A DNA stretch of 64,000 nt from an uncultured Verrucomicrobiota bacterium (GCA_903845125.1 CAIMWS010000282.1:1-64000); one strand, 5' to 3'; positions 33,805 to 43,275 are shown, counted from the first letter of the stretch. Translations and numbers: made by a program. The notes: generated from the letters alone by a model not told the origin.

Positions 33805-36800
33805 TTACTCACCCTTGATTAATTTGACGAATTCGGGGAGCTGCTTGAGCGCCTGGAACCGGCTATCCTGGCTGGCCATGGCGGCGACATCCTTGGCGGC
33901 CGGCTGTTTGGCCTTCCGGATCCGGCCGAACTGAATGGATTTGCCGAGGGAATCGAGGGCTTCTTTTTGCTTGCCCATCATGCATTGCAGGGCCGCCAGG
34001 TCATACCAGCCTTCCGGATTTTCGGGCGTTATTTTGACGAGCCGCACCAGGCATTTTTCAAGCATGGCGGGATTGCCGGCCGCCGCCATTTGCTGGGCCG
34101 CAGTCGTCAAGGCCTGGGCATCCACACTTGGCGAAGCGATCACCTGCTCCACCAGGTCCAGGGCGAGGGGCAGTTTCTGGCGCTGCAGATAGGCCTGCGC
34201 GAGTTGCAACCCGGCGTTGGCGTTATTGCTGTTGGCCCGGTATTGGCCGTTCAGGTTGGTGATCAACAGGTCCAGGGTGGTATTGGCCTCATCCGCTTTT
34301 TGGCGCATGGCATAGGCCTGGGCCACCCAGAAACCCAATTGAATGTTGCTGGTGTTGGCCCGGAATTGCGGCTCCATCTGCGCCAGCATCTGGTCCAGGA
34401 AGGCCATGGCTTTATTCGTCTGCTGCTGCTGCAGGTAGGAGTTCACCAAATTGAAGGCCATGGGGATATTGGCCGGATTTTGCTGCAACTGCTGCTCCAG
34501 GTGGTTGGGTTGCGCTTGGGCGGGGAAATTCCGGGCGCCTTGTTCCTTCAGGATCCGCAGGTTTTCCACCAAGTCCCTTACCCCTTTATTTTCAGGATCG
34601 AAGCTGAAACAAGTTTTGGCAATCAGCAGGGCCTCATCCACCCGCTGGGCGCTGATCAACAGGTTTACGTAGCGGAAGACCGCTTCCGGGCTGTAAGGGC
34701 AAAAGGCGAACGATTGCTTGAACGCAAATTCAGCCTCTTTCAGCACCCGCTGCTGCTCGGCCGACCCCGGGGCGGCGGCGTTCACCCGCCAGGCATATAA
34801 TCCAGCGATGGCGCTGCGCAATTTGGAAAAGGCTTTCTGGGCATCGTTGTCCCGCACGAACTTGCGGTCGCCCCGGAAATTAGTGTAATCCCGGCGCCGG
34901 TAAACCCGCTGCACGAAATCGCATATTTCCTGCAGGGAGGTGTCGTATTTGATCCAGTTGCCGCACAACCGGTCGGCATACTGACTCCAGAATTCATGGT
35001 CCCGTTTCAACATTTCCTCGGTCATCTCGGGCACCGGTTGCCGATTGATTTTCATGATGATGCCAAAGGGGGTCAGATAAGGGTACATCCACTTCAACGG
35101 GAAGCTTTCCTCCACGTAAAACTCGTGGTCCGGGTTGGCGTCGAAAATCACTTTGGTGAGCAGGCCGTTGATTTGCATCACGGACACCTGCCCGGACACC
35201 TGCACCCGGTTGTCGATCACGCGCACATCCTCACCCGGCTCCAATTGGTTCGCCTGCAGCCGGCGCTGGGCGTCGCCGATATAATCCTCGAAGCATTTCT
35301 TGGATTCCTCGGGCGACGGAGTATGGATTTCCTTGGGCGGATATACCTTTTGGGCCCGCCGGCTTTGTTCCACTTTGGCGCCCATCCAGTTGACGAACTG
35401 ATCCAACGGCTCCACCGCCCTGGCCAAAGCATTGGTATAATCATTGGCTTCCGCTTCCTTGCGCATCCGGAACATTTCCTGGAAGAATGGGGTATCCTTT
35501 TGTGTGGAGCGGTTGTAATGGGCACGGATGTAATTCAAGTAGGTGCCATCCGCCAGGGCATTTTGGGTGATGATATAGACATCCCGCCGGTCGAATTTGG
35601 GATCACGTCGTTTCTGCGGGGGAATGAAACTCTCGCAAAAAATCATGTAGGTGGGACAGAACCGGCCGGGATCGGTGCCTCCGAACAAAATGGCATCGCG
35701 CGCCATTTCCGGGTAAAATTGGCCGGGTTTCCCGAAATTCGGAGGTGTGAACATATCGTGCCCGAACCAGAAGCCGAACAGGTGTCCGTGCTGTTCATTG
35801 TCGGCCCAGTGGGCCAGGAAAGGATGCAGGGGCATGAGGGCGATGAGCCCCAAGAGTTGAGGGGTGGGAGTTTTAGTGCGTGAGAGCAATAAAATAACGA
35901 TAAAGCCAACCGCGAGCGCCAGCCCGAAAAGATCCGTGTAAAACATCAGCGGCGAGGCGATTTCCTGGGGGACATCCAAATTCACCACCACCGTGGTGTT
36001 CCGGTAAGTTGCCACTGTAGTATAAAGGGCGATACCCGCTGCCACCGCCCCTCCATAAAGGGCCGGCATCCGGAAATTCTGATACTGGGTGACCAGGAAG
36101 CTCATAATGAGCGCCAGGCCGTAGCCGACGACGATGGCGATCAGGCTGAAAGAGGCGGTGAAAAACACCTTGTTCAAATCCTTGTTGGCACGGTCGGTGC
36201 CCGGATTGAGCAGGATCATGAGCAGGATGCCCAGGCACAGGAAGATGGCAAACAAACCCGTGAACCAGCTCCGCTCCCGCTTTTGCATGCGGGTGAAACA
36301 GGCGAAGGGAACCAGGCCGATGAGCAGATAAACGACGTTGAATTCCTCCACGGCGCTGCCGCCGAACATCCAGAGCTGCTGGAGGAATTTGCCCAGGCTG
36401 CCCGTGGGATTGGTCCGCTCATATTGGCCGCGCGTAAGGGCGTGCAGAAAACCATCCCAAGTGCGGGCGTAGCCCCAATTCATGGGCGGATTGGTGGAGG
36501 AAAAGAGGGGCATCAGGAAATACAATCCGGATCCCACCATCCACGCGCCGGCAATGGCCAAAGCCGGCAGCCAATCCTCCAAGGTGAAGATCCGGTCAGC
36601 CATATCAGTCAGCCAGTAGTAGAAATAGATCAAACCAATGCCCAAGGCGTTGATGAGGAATAAAAGCAAGGTGTGGTCGCTGTCCTTGAAGGTGCCTTTT
36701 TGCTGCCCCATGATCCACAACAGCCAGATCAAGGCCACCCCGGCAAAATGAACCAGCAGGATTTTCAGCCGCGTCAAAGCATCCACGGTGAGGGAATACC

Positions 36801-37656
36801 ATACCACGATATAGATCGAACCGATGCCGATCACATTGAAAATGGTGAACAAGGGGACGTTTTGGTCGAAAGTGGTCATCCAGCCTTTGTATTTGCCGAA
36901 CAGGCCCAACAGGTAAACGAGGCTGTTGATAAAGAAGAGGTTGCGGCCCAGGCGCGGCTTCACCGCCAGGACGGCGACTTCAATGCCCATCGCCGCCACC
37001 AGCAGGGTCTGGTGATTGGTGAAACACACCCCGAAGAGGAAGGCCGCCAAATACAAATAACGGTTTTGATGCGGAGCGTAAACCCAGCGCAGCAGGCAGC
37101 ACAGCACCCCCATCAACGACAAAACGCCCAGGCAATACACCTCCACAATGATCGCCTGGCTCCAGAAAAACCCGTTGAAGGCCAGCAGACAGCCGGCAAC
37201 AAAACCGGACGTCATGCAGATGAAATTTTCCCAGCGGCGATCAATGTTCTTCAGCTCAGCCATGCCCTCGATGATCATGCTGCTCCCGCGGGAAACCATC
37301 AGCGCGAGGAGCCCACAGGCGGTTGCCGCCGCCACGGCCGAGGCCACTCCCACGCGGAAGGCGATATTCGATACGGGTAGCAAAACGGTGAACAGCCAGG
37401 TGAATACGGTCCATACTGGGTAGCCAGGTGGATGCGGCACCCCGCAATAATAGGATCCCACCGCCAGTTCGCCCGAATCCTCCAGGGTCAGATCCGGCGC
37501 CAAGGTCATTAAATACCCGAGGAGCACCAGGAACGTAGTGACTCCAAAGGTGATCCAATCAATGCGTCGATAAAGTGGCGGCATGGCGGCCACCGGCATG
37601 CTTACCCCTTTGGCCGGACTTCCGGGCGCCGATTCTTTGCTTTTCACTTGGCTCAT
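33805..37656 (-). CDS. DUF2723 membrane protein with C-terminal TPR region
   Basis: Start at the ATG at 37656 (MSQVKSKESAPGSPAKGVSM), 1283 aa; the track start at 37662 is a TTG. The N-terminal 640 residues are a polytopic membrane domain with about a dozen helices, beginning with the DUF2723 signature LAPDLTLEDSGELAVGSYYCGVPHPPGYPVW, which is related to GT-C protein O-mannosyltransferases. A soluble region follows, with a lumenal-type LFGGTDPGRFCPTYMIFCES. The last 350 residues are helical TPR-like repeats (NPANIPMAFNLVNSYLQQQQ, NNANAGLQLAQAYLQRQKLP, ENPEGWYDLAALQCMMGKQK). The likely role is glycosylation of exported or surface proteins; substrate unknown. It lies 2 nt after the putative anti-sigma gene, so it is probably controlled by the ECF sigma factor. 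Confidence 0.85.
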   Translation of the reverse strand: MSQVKSKESAPGSPAKGVSMPVAAMPPLYRRIDWITFGVTTFLVLLGYLMTLAPDLTLEDSGELAVGSYYCGVPHPPGYPVWTVFTWLFTVLLPVSNIAFRVGVASAVAAATACGLLALMVSRGSSMIIEGMAELKNIDRRWENFICMTSGFVAGCLLAFNGFFWSQAIIVEVYCLGVLSLMGVLCCLLRWVYAPHQNRYLYLAAFLFGVCFTNHQTLLVAAMGIEVAVLAVKPRLGRNLFFINSLVYLLGLFGKYKGWMTTFDQNVPLFTIFNVIGIGSIYIVVWYSLTVDALTRLKILLVHFAGVALIWLLWIMGQQKGTFKDSDHTLLLFLINALGIGLIYFYYWLTDMADRIFTLEDWLPALAIAGAWMVGSGLYFLMPLFSSTNPPMNWGYARTWDGFLHALTRGQYERTNPTGSLGKFLQQLWMFGGSAVEEFNVVYLLIGLVPFACFTRMQKRERSWFTGLFAIFLCLGILLMILLNPGTDRANKDLNKVFFTASFSLIAIVVGYGLALIMSFLVTQYQNFRMPALYGGAVAAGIALYTTVATYRNTTVVVNLDVPQEIASPLMFYTDLFGLALAVGFIVILLLSRTKTPTPQLLGLIALMPLHPFLAHWADNEQHGHLFGFWFGHDMFTPPNFGKPGQFYPEMARDAILFGGTDPGRFCPTYMIFCESFIPPQKRRDPKFDRRDVYIITQNALADGTYLNYIRAHYNRSTQKDTPFFQEMFRMRKEAEANDYTNALARAVEPLDQFVNWMGAKVEQSRRAQKVYPPKEIHTPSPEESKKCFEDYIGDAQRRLQANQLEPGEDVRVIDNRVQVSGQVSVMQINGLLTKVIFDANPDHEFYVEESFPLKWMYPYLTPFGIIMKINRQPVPEMTEEMLKRDHEFWSQYADRLCGNWIKYDTSLQEICDFVQRVYRRRDYTNFRGDRKFVRDNDAQKAFSKLRSAIAGLYAWRVNAAAPGSAEQQRVLKEAEFAFKQSFAFCPYSPEAVFRYVNLLISAQRVDEALLIAKTCFSFDPENKGVRDLVENLRILKEQGARNFPAQAQPNHLEQQLQQNPANIPMAFNLVNSYLQQQQTNKAMAFLDQMLAQMEPQFRANTSNIQLGFWVAQAYAMRQKADEANTTLDLLITNLNGQYRANSNNANAGLQLAQAYLQRQKLPLALDLVEQVIASPSVDAQALTTAAQQMAAAGNPAMLEKCLVRLVKITPENPEGWYDLAALQCMMGKQKEALDSLGKSIQFGRIRKAKQPAAKDVAAMASQDSRFQALKQLPEFVKLIKGE

Positions 37657-37658
37657 GA

Positions 37659-38045
37659 TCAATTTCTCAAACTGTTCGTCGAAAATAACAAAAATGACCC
37701 GTTACTTGAATGGGAAGGGCGGGTGTTTGTCCACTCCAAAATCGCGGAGACCACGTTCCAATCACCGGGGCTGGCGGCATCGGCATAACTCTGGCTCAGC
37801 GGATTGGCCAGGGATCCGGAAAAGGAAAAAGCCTGGGGTTTGGCGGAATGGGCATGGGGAAACAGCACCTGCTGTTGAACCACCAGCAAGCCGGCCAGCA
37901 TCGCCGCGCTGGCCACTGGCGCCAGCCAGCTCCAGCTAAACCAGTGGGAGGGGGAATAAGCGTTTTGGGCAAACAACTTCCGCGCGATCTGCGGCGCAGG
38001 ACGCCGCAGGGCCCATTTCCGAAGTTGGTTCTCGAATTGATCCAT
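37659..38045 (-). CDS. single-pass membrane protein, putative anti-sigma factor
   Basis: A 128-aa protein. A basic N-terminal cytoplasmic segment (MDQFENQLRKWALRRPAPQI) precedes one transmembrane helix (WLAPVASAAMLAGLLVVQQQ, about 40-60) and a periplasmic tail. It lacks a recognisable zinc-binding anti-sigma HxxxCxxC motif. The call rests on its size, topology and position: its first 110 bases overlap the 3' end of the ECF sigma gene, and its stop codon is 2 nt from the DUF2723 start. Confidence 0.55.
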   Translation of the reverse strand: MDQFENQLRKWALRRPAPQIARKLFAQNAYSPSHWFSWSWLAPVASAAMLAGLLVVQQQVLFPHAHSAKPQAFSFSGSLANPLSQSYADAASPGDWNVVSAILEWTNTRPSHSSNGSFLLFSTNSLRN

Positions 38046-38541
38046 AAGCAGTATCCTCTTTGCTATTCAATAACTTGTGCAGTTTTTGAATCCCGTAACG
38101 ATAACGTCCGGCAGCCGTGTTCGGCGAGACACCCAGCAAACCGCCAATGGCCTCAAAGGTATATTCATGCCAGATTTTCAGCACGATCACTTCCCGTTGT
38201 TCCACTGGCAAATGCTCCAGGCAGCGCATCGCTTCCCGCTCCAGGGAGGTTTCAGTGGCAGGCTCAAACCAGCGGGTTGATTCAAACTCCCGCACCAGCC
38301 TGCGCCACAAGCCGCGCCGGAAATTGAAGGCCCGGTTCCGATAGCTGCGGACGCAGTATTGAACCGGCTCGGCGGGCGGGGCATCCAGCTTCAAAAGCGC
38401 TGTAAACGTGTCCTGCAGAACATCTTCCGCTTCGCTATGGCTTAAGCCCAAGGCGCGCCCATAAAGGATCAACTCCGGCGCCTTGTTTGCGTAAAGGCGC
38501 TCGCACCAATCCCCATTGCCGGCTGTTTCGAACGGCGACAT
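37936..38541 (-). CDS. ECF-type RNA polymerase sigma factor
   Basis: A 201-aa sigma-70 family protein. Region 2 spans ILYGRALGLSHSEAEDVLQD, with the TFTALLKL motif. Region 4 covers AMRCLEHLPVEQREVIVLKI, then WHEYTFEAIGGLLGVSPNTA and AGRYRYGIQKLHKLL. Its last 36 codons extend into the downstream putative anti-sigma gene (110-nt overlap) and read as a low-complexity tail (GPAASCAADRAEVVCPKR). The overlap predicts translational coupling of sigma and regulator. The Gfo/Idh gene next to it is on the same strand and upstream. Confidence 0.9.
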   Translation of the reverse strand: MSPFETAGNGDWCERLYANKAPELILYGRALGLSHSEAEDVLQDTFTALLKLDAPPAEPVQYCVRSYRNRAFNFRRGLWRRLVREFESTRWFEPATETSLEREAMRCLEHLPVEQREVIVLKIWHEYTFEAIGGLLGVSPNTAAGRYRYGIQKLHKLLNSKEDTAYGSIREPTSEMGPAASCAADRAEVVCPKRLFPLPLV

Positions 38542-38613
38542 TCACTATATACACACCACATCCACCCACTTTTGTATGATCAACCGGTAAAAAACCGCTA
38601 CTCACCCGGGTTC

Positions 38614-39963
38614 CTACACGGTAAACTCCTCTGGCTTAATGCTTAACGTCTTTCGCTGAACAGCCGCCTCGTTGATTTTATGGAGCAATACTTCCACCGG
38701 CCAGGCCATTTCCGCGGAACCGTTCAGCGTCTCCTTGCCCCGCATGGCCGCAACCCAATTCTCGAGGTGGGGCTGATGCAATGGCCGATCCAGAACCACC
38801 GGGATTTGATAGCCCACCACCTGCCCAGTCTCACGAACATGGACCGCGTTGGGATCCTCCGGTTCGGCGGTCTCCTTTTCTGGCGGCGGCTGCAGGGATT
38901 GATCTTTGACCAGGTGGTTTTGCTTTACCAATTCGTCCCAATCCGCCGCATAAGGTTCCTGGAAAGCTTTGGTCCATTTGGGATTCTCGGACATTTGCAG
39001 GGTCCCTTCGGTGCCCATGAATTTTTCAAAATGGCTCTCCAAACCGCTGTTGGAAGTGGTGATCACCTGGAATAGGGCCCGCACCAACCCGGTCGGGGCG
39101 GGGTATTCCAAAACGGCCATCATGTTATCAAAACCCTCGAGATCCCGGTAATAATCGCGGCCCGCGCTGACCGTTACGGTCTGCGGCAGGACGCCCAGGA
39201 ACCAATTCGCCACCGCCACTTGCTGCGCCCCAAAATCGGCGAATACCCCGGCGCTGAACTTGCGAAAATTCCGCCAATTCCGCAATTCGTTCATGTTGGC
39301 ATACCCGTAAGGTTTCAGGGCCTCGTCGGTCATGGCCTGCCGTTTGGGCCAGCCCAAGTCCTCCGCCACGCGATGGGCGAACTGGGCGTTCACCTGCGTG
39401 GGAATGCCGGTCAATTTCGCTTTTTGAAAAAGATTCTGGCAGGTGTGGCGGTAACGCGGGTTGCTGGCCCGTTGGTAGCCGATCTGCAGCAGTTTCGAGG
39501 TTTCTTTCATGGTGCGCACCATGGACCGGGCCGCCTCCAAGGTATGCGCCATGGTTTTTTCGCAGTAAACGTGCAGCCCCGCTTTCAGGCAGGCGTTGAC
39601 CTGTTCGGCATGGGCAAAATCCGGCGTGGCCACGATCACGCCCCGCAAATCCTTCTGTCGCTCGAGCATTTCCCGGTAATCCCCATACTCTTTGACCTCC
39701 TGCCCGTAATTCTTCAAGAACGCCGAGGCCGTACGCCGCCGGTATTCCCAAATATCGCAAACGGCACGGAAGCGCAGCCGGGGTATGCCCAGGGCGGCCT
39801 GGATCAGGGCCCGGCCATGCTCTCCGGCGCCGATGATGGCGAGGTTGATCTCCTGCGCTTCTTCACCGTGCAATCCGGCCAGCGGCACGGCCAGCAGGCC
39901 CGCCCCGGCGGCGGATCCGGCAGCCAGGAACCGGCGCCGGGAAAACTGGTTGGCGTTGTTCAT
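38614..39963 (-). CDS. Tat-exported Gfo/Idh/MocA-family oxidoreductase
   Basis: A 449-aa NAD(P)-dependent dehydrogenase-like protein. A twin-arginine signal opens it (NANQFSRRRFLAAGSAAGAG ... LLAVPLAGLHGEE). The Rossmann domain follows (INLAIIGAGEHGRALIQAAL), with GVIVATPDFAHAEQVNACLK and the family catalytic Lys region HVYCEKTMAHTLEAARSM. The C-terminal beta domain includes GVFADFGAQQVAVANWFLG and FEKFMGTEGTLQMSENP. Such Tat-exported Gfo/Idh proteins are abundant in Planctomycetes and Verrucomicrobia and are thought to act on sugars in the periplasm with a tightly bound cofactor; the substrate is unknown. It starts 2 nt after the stop of the inositol-monophosphatase-like gene, so the two form an operon. 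Confidence 0.9.
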   Translation of the reverse strand: MNNANQFSRRRFLAAGSAAGAGLLAVPLAGLHGEEAQEINLAIIGAGEHGRALIQAALGIPRLRFRAVCDIWEYRRRTASAFLKNYGQEVKEYGDYREMLERQKDLRGVIVATPDFAHAEQVNACLKAGLHVYCEKTMAHTLEAARSMVRTMKETSKLLQIGYQRASNPRYRHTCQNLFQKAKLTGIPTQVNAQFAHRVAEDLGWPKRQAMTDEALKPYGYANMNELRNWRNFRKFSAGVFADFGAQQVAVANWFLGVLPQTVTVSAGRDYYRDLEGFDNMMAVLEYPAPTGLVRALFQVITTSNSGLESHFEKFMGTEGTLQMSENPKWTKAFQEPYAADWDELVKQNHLVKDQSLQPPPEKETAEPEDPNAVHVRETGQVVGYQIPVVLDRPLHQPHLENWVAAMRGKETLNGSAEMAWPVEVLLHKINEAAVQRKTLSIKPEEFTV

Positions 39964-39965
39964 AA

Positions 39966-40754
39966 TTATTTTGATTCTCCTTGGTTGACCCGCTCCAATT
40001 CCGGCCGTAATAAACCATTGTTGGCCACAATGTGATAGGTATGTTCACCAGGCAATGCCCGGTGCCAGAATTCGCCGCCCGCACTCTCCAATATCACCGC
40101 CCCGGCGGCGATATCCCACAAACGCACCCCGGACTCCAGGTAAGCATCCATCCGCCCGCAGGCGACATACACCAAGTCCAGGGCGGCCGATCCCATCATC
40201 CGGATTTTTCTTACCCGCGGCGCCAATTTTTCGAGTTGCGGCAGCATTTTTTTCAGGTTCTCATCGTATTTGGCGAATCCGACCGAAACCACGGCCTCGC
40301 TCAGGCGGGCCCGCTGGCTGACCCGGATTTTCTTGCCGTTCAACCGCGCCGCCTTGCCGCGCACGGCCGTCCACAATTCGTCACAAAACGGATCCCGCAC
40401 GACTCCCACGCAATTCACATATTCATTCCCCTGCCGCTGCTGCAAAGCGATCGACACGCAGGCGTGGGGTATTTGATAGGCGAAATTCACGGTGCCATCG
40501 ATGGGATCGATCACCCACCGTTCATCCGCCAGCGGATCCCCCACCGTCCCCTCCTCCCCCAGCACCGCCACCTTGGGGAAGACGGAACGCAGAATCTTGC
40601 AGATTTTCTCCTGGCAGCGCTCGTCCAACTCCAGCTTGATATCGTGCATGGCTTCCGCATTCACCCGCTTCTGGGTGCGCCAATTCCGATACATCAGGTT
40701 GCCGGCCGCCATGGCCGCCTCCACCGCCACCGATAATGCTCGCTTGCTATCCAT
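39966..40754 (-). CDS. inositol monophosphatase family protein
   Basis: A 262-aa Mg-dependent sugar/inositol phosphatase. Metal-site motifs are complete: AVLGEEGTVGD (Glu ligand), WVIDPIDGTVNFAYQIPHAC (motif A, DPxDGTxNF) and LWDIAAGAVILESAGGEF (motif B, WDxAAG). The substrate could be myo-inositol 1-phosphate, 3'-phosphoadenosine 5'-phosphate or fructose 1,6-bisphosphate, and the motifs do not decide between them. It is translationally coupled to the Tat-exported Gfo/Idh gene, which hints at cyclitol or sugar metabolism, though the two enzymes would act on opposite sides of the membrane. Confidence 0.9.
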   Translation of the reverse strand: MDSKRALSVAVEAAMAAGNLMYRNWRTQKRVNAEAMHDIKLELDERCQEKICKILRSVFPKVAVLGEEGTVGDPLADERWVIDPIDGTVNFAYQIPHACVSIALQQRQGNEYVNCVGVVRDPFCDELWTAVRGKAARLNGKKIRVSQRARLSEAVVSVGFAKYDENLKKMLPQLEKLAPRVRKIRMMGSAALDLVYVACGRMDAYLESGVRLWDIAAGAVILESAGGEFWHRALPGEHTYHIVANNGLLRPELERVNQGESK

Positions 40755-41236
40755 AGGGTTTCCCTTCTTGAACGTCCTGGTTTATAGCGATTTTCTGAAT
40801 CTATGCAATGCTTTTAGTGGTTTGTTTTAGTGGTTTGTCTCGGGGCCTTCCCTGCCACCATTCGCAACCCTCTCCCAATGCGGCCACGCCTGCCCGCAGA
40901 TCCCGGTTTGCCATCATCCGGTGGAACCTGATTTGAAGCCGGATACGCCCGCGCGTTGGGCAGCCAGGGAGGTCTGGATGGCCGCCAGCTCCAGAATCCA
41001 CGAGGCTATTCTGGACGATTGCAATCACCACCTGCCAGCTATTCATAACAAACTCTCTGTGCCAACTCCATAATCCAGGAACTCAGGCCAATGCTGATGA
41101 AGGAATCCTTTCTTAAATCCGATGGTCTGCCCATCCATTCAACGAGGCATTTGCTTGCGCGTTCAATTGACGCGGGGGCGAAGCTTGTTAAACTGGTTTC
41201 CGCCGATTATCTGTAGCGGTGGATGAGGAAAGAAAC
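40755..41236. other. intergenic region upstream of gcvT
   Basis: 480 bases between divergent genes. It contains a perfect 13-base tandem duplication, TTTTAGTGGTTTG twice, at 40812-40837. I looked for the tandem glycine riboswitch common upstream of gcvT and did not recognise one. The ORF at 40801-41046 has no recognisable domain. Confidence 0.45.
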
Positions 41237-42364
41237 ATGCTGAAACGAACTGCTTTATACGAGGATCATTCCCAGGCCGGGGGCAAGCTGGTGGAGTTTG
41301 CAGGCTGGGAAATGCCGCTGTATTACACCAGCATCCTGGAGGAGCACCACGCCGTCCGCACCCAATCCGGCCTGTTCGACATTTCGCACATGGGCCAGAT
41401 CCAGATCCGCGGTGCCGGCGCCAAGTCCTGGTTGAATGGAATGGTGACCAATAACCTGGACCGTTTGAAACCTGGACTGGCGCATTACACATTGCTGTGC
41501 AACGACCAGGGCGGAGTGATCGACGACCTATACATCTACCAAACTGCACCCGAAACCTATTGGTTGGTGGTGAACGCCTCTCGATTTGAGGCGGACTTGG
41601 ATTGGATGCTGAAACATCGCCCGGCGGATGGCCAAGGGGTGCAGATCGAAAGCCTCCGGGGACGCTACGGCGCGATCGCCTGGCAAGGTCCCAAAGCGGT
41701 CGATTTTATCGATCAACTGGTTGAGGAAGTGGCCGGCGGCGGCGGCCCCAAGCCAAACCCCAGTGCCTTGAAAAAGAACGAATTGGGCGAGTTCCGGTTT
41801 GCTGCCACCCCCATTTGGATCGCCCGCACCGGCTATACCGGCGAAGATGGCTTTGAGATCCTGGCCGCCGACGGAATCCTCCCGGCCGTCTGGAAACAGT
41901 GCCTGGCCTTGGGGAAAAGCCTCGTGCGCCCGGTGGGCTTGGGGGCGCGGGACACCTTGCGCACGGAGGCGGGCTATCCCTTATACGGCCATGAATTGAC
42001 CGAGCAGATCACCCCCGTGGAGGCCGGTCTAAGCTGGTGCGTGGGCTTCGACAAACCCGTTTTCATCGGCCGGGAACGCCTCCTGCAGCAACGCGCCGAC
42101 GGTGTTCCCCGCAAGGCCATCGCCTTTAAGATGAAGGAAAAGTGTCCCCCACCCCGCCCCGGTTACGGCCTGTTCGCTCCGGGAACCACCGCCCCAGCCA
42201 TTGGCACCGTCACCAGCGGCACCCAGAGTCCGTCGTTGGGGGCAGGCATCGGCTTGGGTTTGGTGCCACCGGCGCTGGGCAAAACCGGCACGCAGCTCGA
42301 GTTGGAAATCCGGGGGAAGAAATATCCGCTGGAAGTGGTGTCCAAACCGATATACAAAAAGTGA
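41237..42364 (+). CDS. gcvT: aminomethyltransferase, glycine cleavage system T protein
   Basis: A 375-aa folate-dependent T protein that releases ammonia and transfers the methylene group from the H-protein lipoyl arm to tetrahydrofolate. GAGGAAAG lies about 8 nt before the ATG at 41237, so the GTG at 41219 is rejected. Motifs: LVEFAGWEMPLYYTSILEEH, GLFDISHMGQIQI, RTGYTGEDGFEI, GLGARDTLRTEAGYPLYGHE, and a C-terminal AIGTVTSGTQSPSLGAGIGL. It is followed 28 nt later by gcvH. The P-protein genes are not next to it in the window. Confidence 0.96.
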   Translation: MLKRTALYEDHSQAGGKLVEFAGWEMPLYYTSILEEHHAVRTQSGLFDISHMGQIQIRGAGAKSWLNGMVTNNLDRLKPGLAHYTLLCNDQGGVIDDLYIYQTAPETYWLVVNASRFEADLDWMLKHRPADGQGVQIESLRGRYGAIAWQGPKAVDFIDQLVEEVAGGGGPKPNPSALKKNELGEFRFAATPIWIARTGYTGEDGFEILAADGILPAVWKQCLALGKSLVRPVGLGARDTLRTEAGYPLYGHELTEQITPVEAGLSWCVGFDKPVFIGRERLLQQRADGVPRKAIAFKMKEKCPPPRPGYGLFAPGTTAPAIGTVTSGTQSPSLGAGIGLGLVPPALGKTGTQLELEIRGKKYPLEVVSKPIYKK

Positions 42365-42392
42365 GTTTTCCGGCCAGACGGCCCAATATTTT

Positions 42393-42779
42393 ATGGAATC
42401 GAATGTTCCCCAAAACCTGAAATACGCCAAATCGCACGAATGGCTGCTGATCGAAGGTGCCACCGCTACGGTGGGCATCACGGACCACGCCCAGCATGAA
42501 TTGACCGATATCGTGTTCGTGGAACTGCCCGCAATGGGCCGTCAATTAACGGCCGGTGAAGCCTGCGCGGTGGTGGAATCGGTAAAAACCGCCAGCGACA
42601 TTTACACCCCTGCAGCGGGCGAGGTCTGCGAGGTCAATGCCGCCCTGGCGGGCAATCCAGGATTGATCAATACGGATCCCTATGGCCAGGGATGGCTGTT
42701 CAAATTAAAACTGGCCCCAGCTGAAACGGGCCAGGGCCTGCTGGCCGCGGCCGCTTACCGCAGCCAAATTGGAAGCTGA
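42393..42779 (+). CDS. gcvH: glycine cleavage system H protein
   Basis: A 128-aa lipoyl carrier. Start at the ATG at 42393 (MESNVPQNLKYAKSHEWLLI); the longer ORF in the track reads out of frame through gcvT. The lipoylated Lys sits in the expected hairpin AVVESVKTASDIYTPAAGEV. The N-terminal KYAKSHEWL and the C-terminal DPYGQGWLFKLKL are also typical. Co-transcribed with gcvT; gcvP must lie elsewhere. A gap of 160 bases without a clear terminator follows before the HU gene. Confidence 0.95.
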   Translation: MESNVPQNLKYAKSHEWLLIEGATATVGITDHAQHELTDIVFVELPAMGRQLTAGEACAVVESVKTASDIYTPAAGEVCEVNAALAGNPGLINTDPYGQGWLFKLKLAPAETGQGLLAAAAYRSQIGS

Positions 42780-42939
42780 CGACCCAATCCGCCCAAAAAG
42801 CGAGGCGGATCTGCCGTAGTGCCACACTATCAAGTGGTTGGGGATCTGAATATTTTTACCAACGCTTGACGATTCACGCGCGAAGTTGTATATGCATTGG
42901 ATGTTGTGCGGCGCTTTTTAACGGAATGCATTATTGCCT

Positions 42940-43275
42940 ATGACGAAACGCGATTTAGTGGTCCGGATCAGCAAAGAAATGGACATGGTCCAGCAGACGG
43001 TGATCGAAGTGGTCCAGAAGACATTAGATTACATCAGCGAAGCCCTCGCCCGGGGCCAAACCGTTGAGTTGCGCAATTTCGGCGTGTTTGAGGTGAAAAC
43101 GCGCAAGTCGCGTATCGGCCGGAATCCTCATCAGCCCGACAAGGACATCCGCATCCCGCCCCAGGCAATCGTCAAATTCAAGGCCGGCAAAGAAATGCGC
43201 CAGGCGGTTTCCAAGCTGCCGCTTCAGGAAAACCCGTCGACCGCCGCCAAACCCGCGGTTAAACCCGCCGCCTAA
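42940..43275 (+). CDS. HU/IHF-family DNA-binding protein
   Basis: A 111-aa histone-like protein starting at the ATG at 42940 (MTKRDLVVRISKEMDMVQQT); the track start at 42934 is a TTG two codons earlier. The HU signature is clear: ALARGQTVELRNFGVFEVKT, RIGRNPHQPDKDIRIPPQAI and VKFKAGKEMRQAVSKL. A short Ala/Pro/Lys tail (TAAKPAVKPAA) extends past the usual 90-residue core, as in many verrucomicrobial and planctomycetal HU proteins. Located just upstream of hisS. Confidence 0.93.
   Translation: MTKRDLVVRISKEMDMVQQTVIEVVQKTLDYISEALARGQTVELRNFGVFEVKTRKSRIGRNPHQPDKDIRIPPQAIVKFKAGKEMRQAVSKLPLQENPSTAAKPAVKPAA

Noticed and set aside
40801-41046. 81-aa minus-strand ORF upstream of gcvT
   Set aside because: No domain, no ribosome binding site and no coding-like composition; part of the intergenic region.
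40755-41236. Glycine riboswitch upstream of gcvT
   Set aside because: Looked for the conserved aptamer cores and found none.
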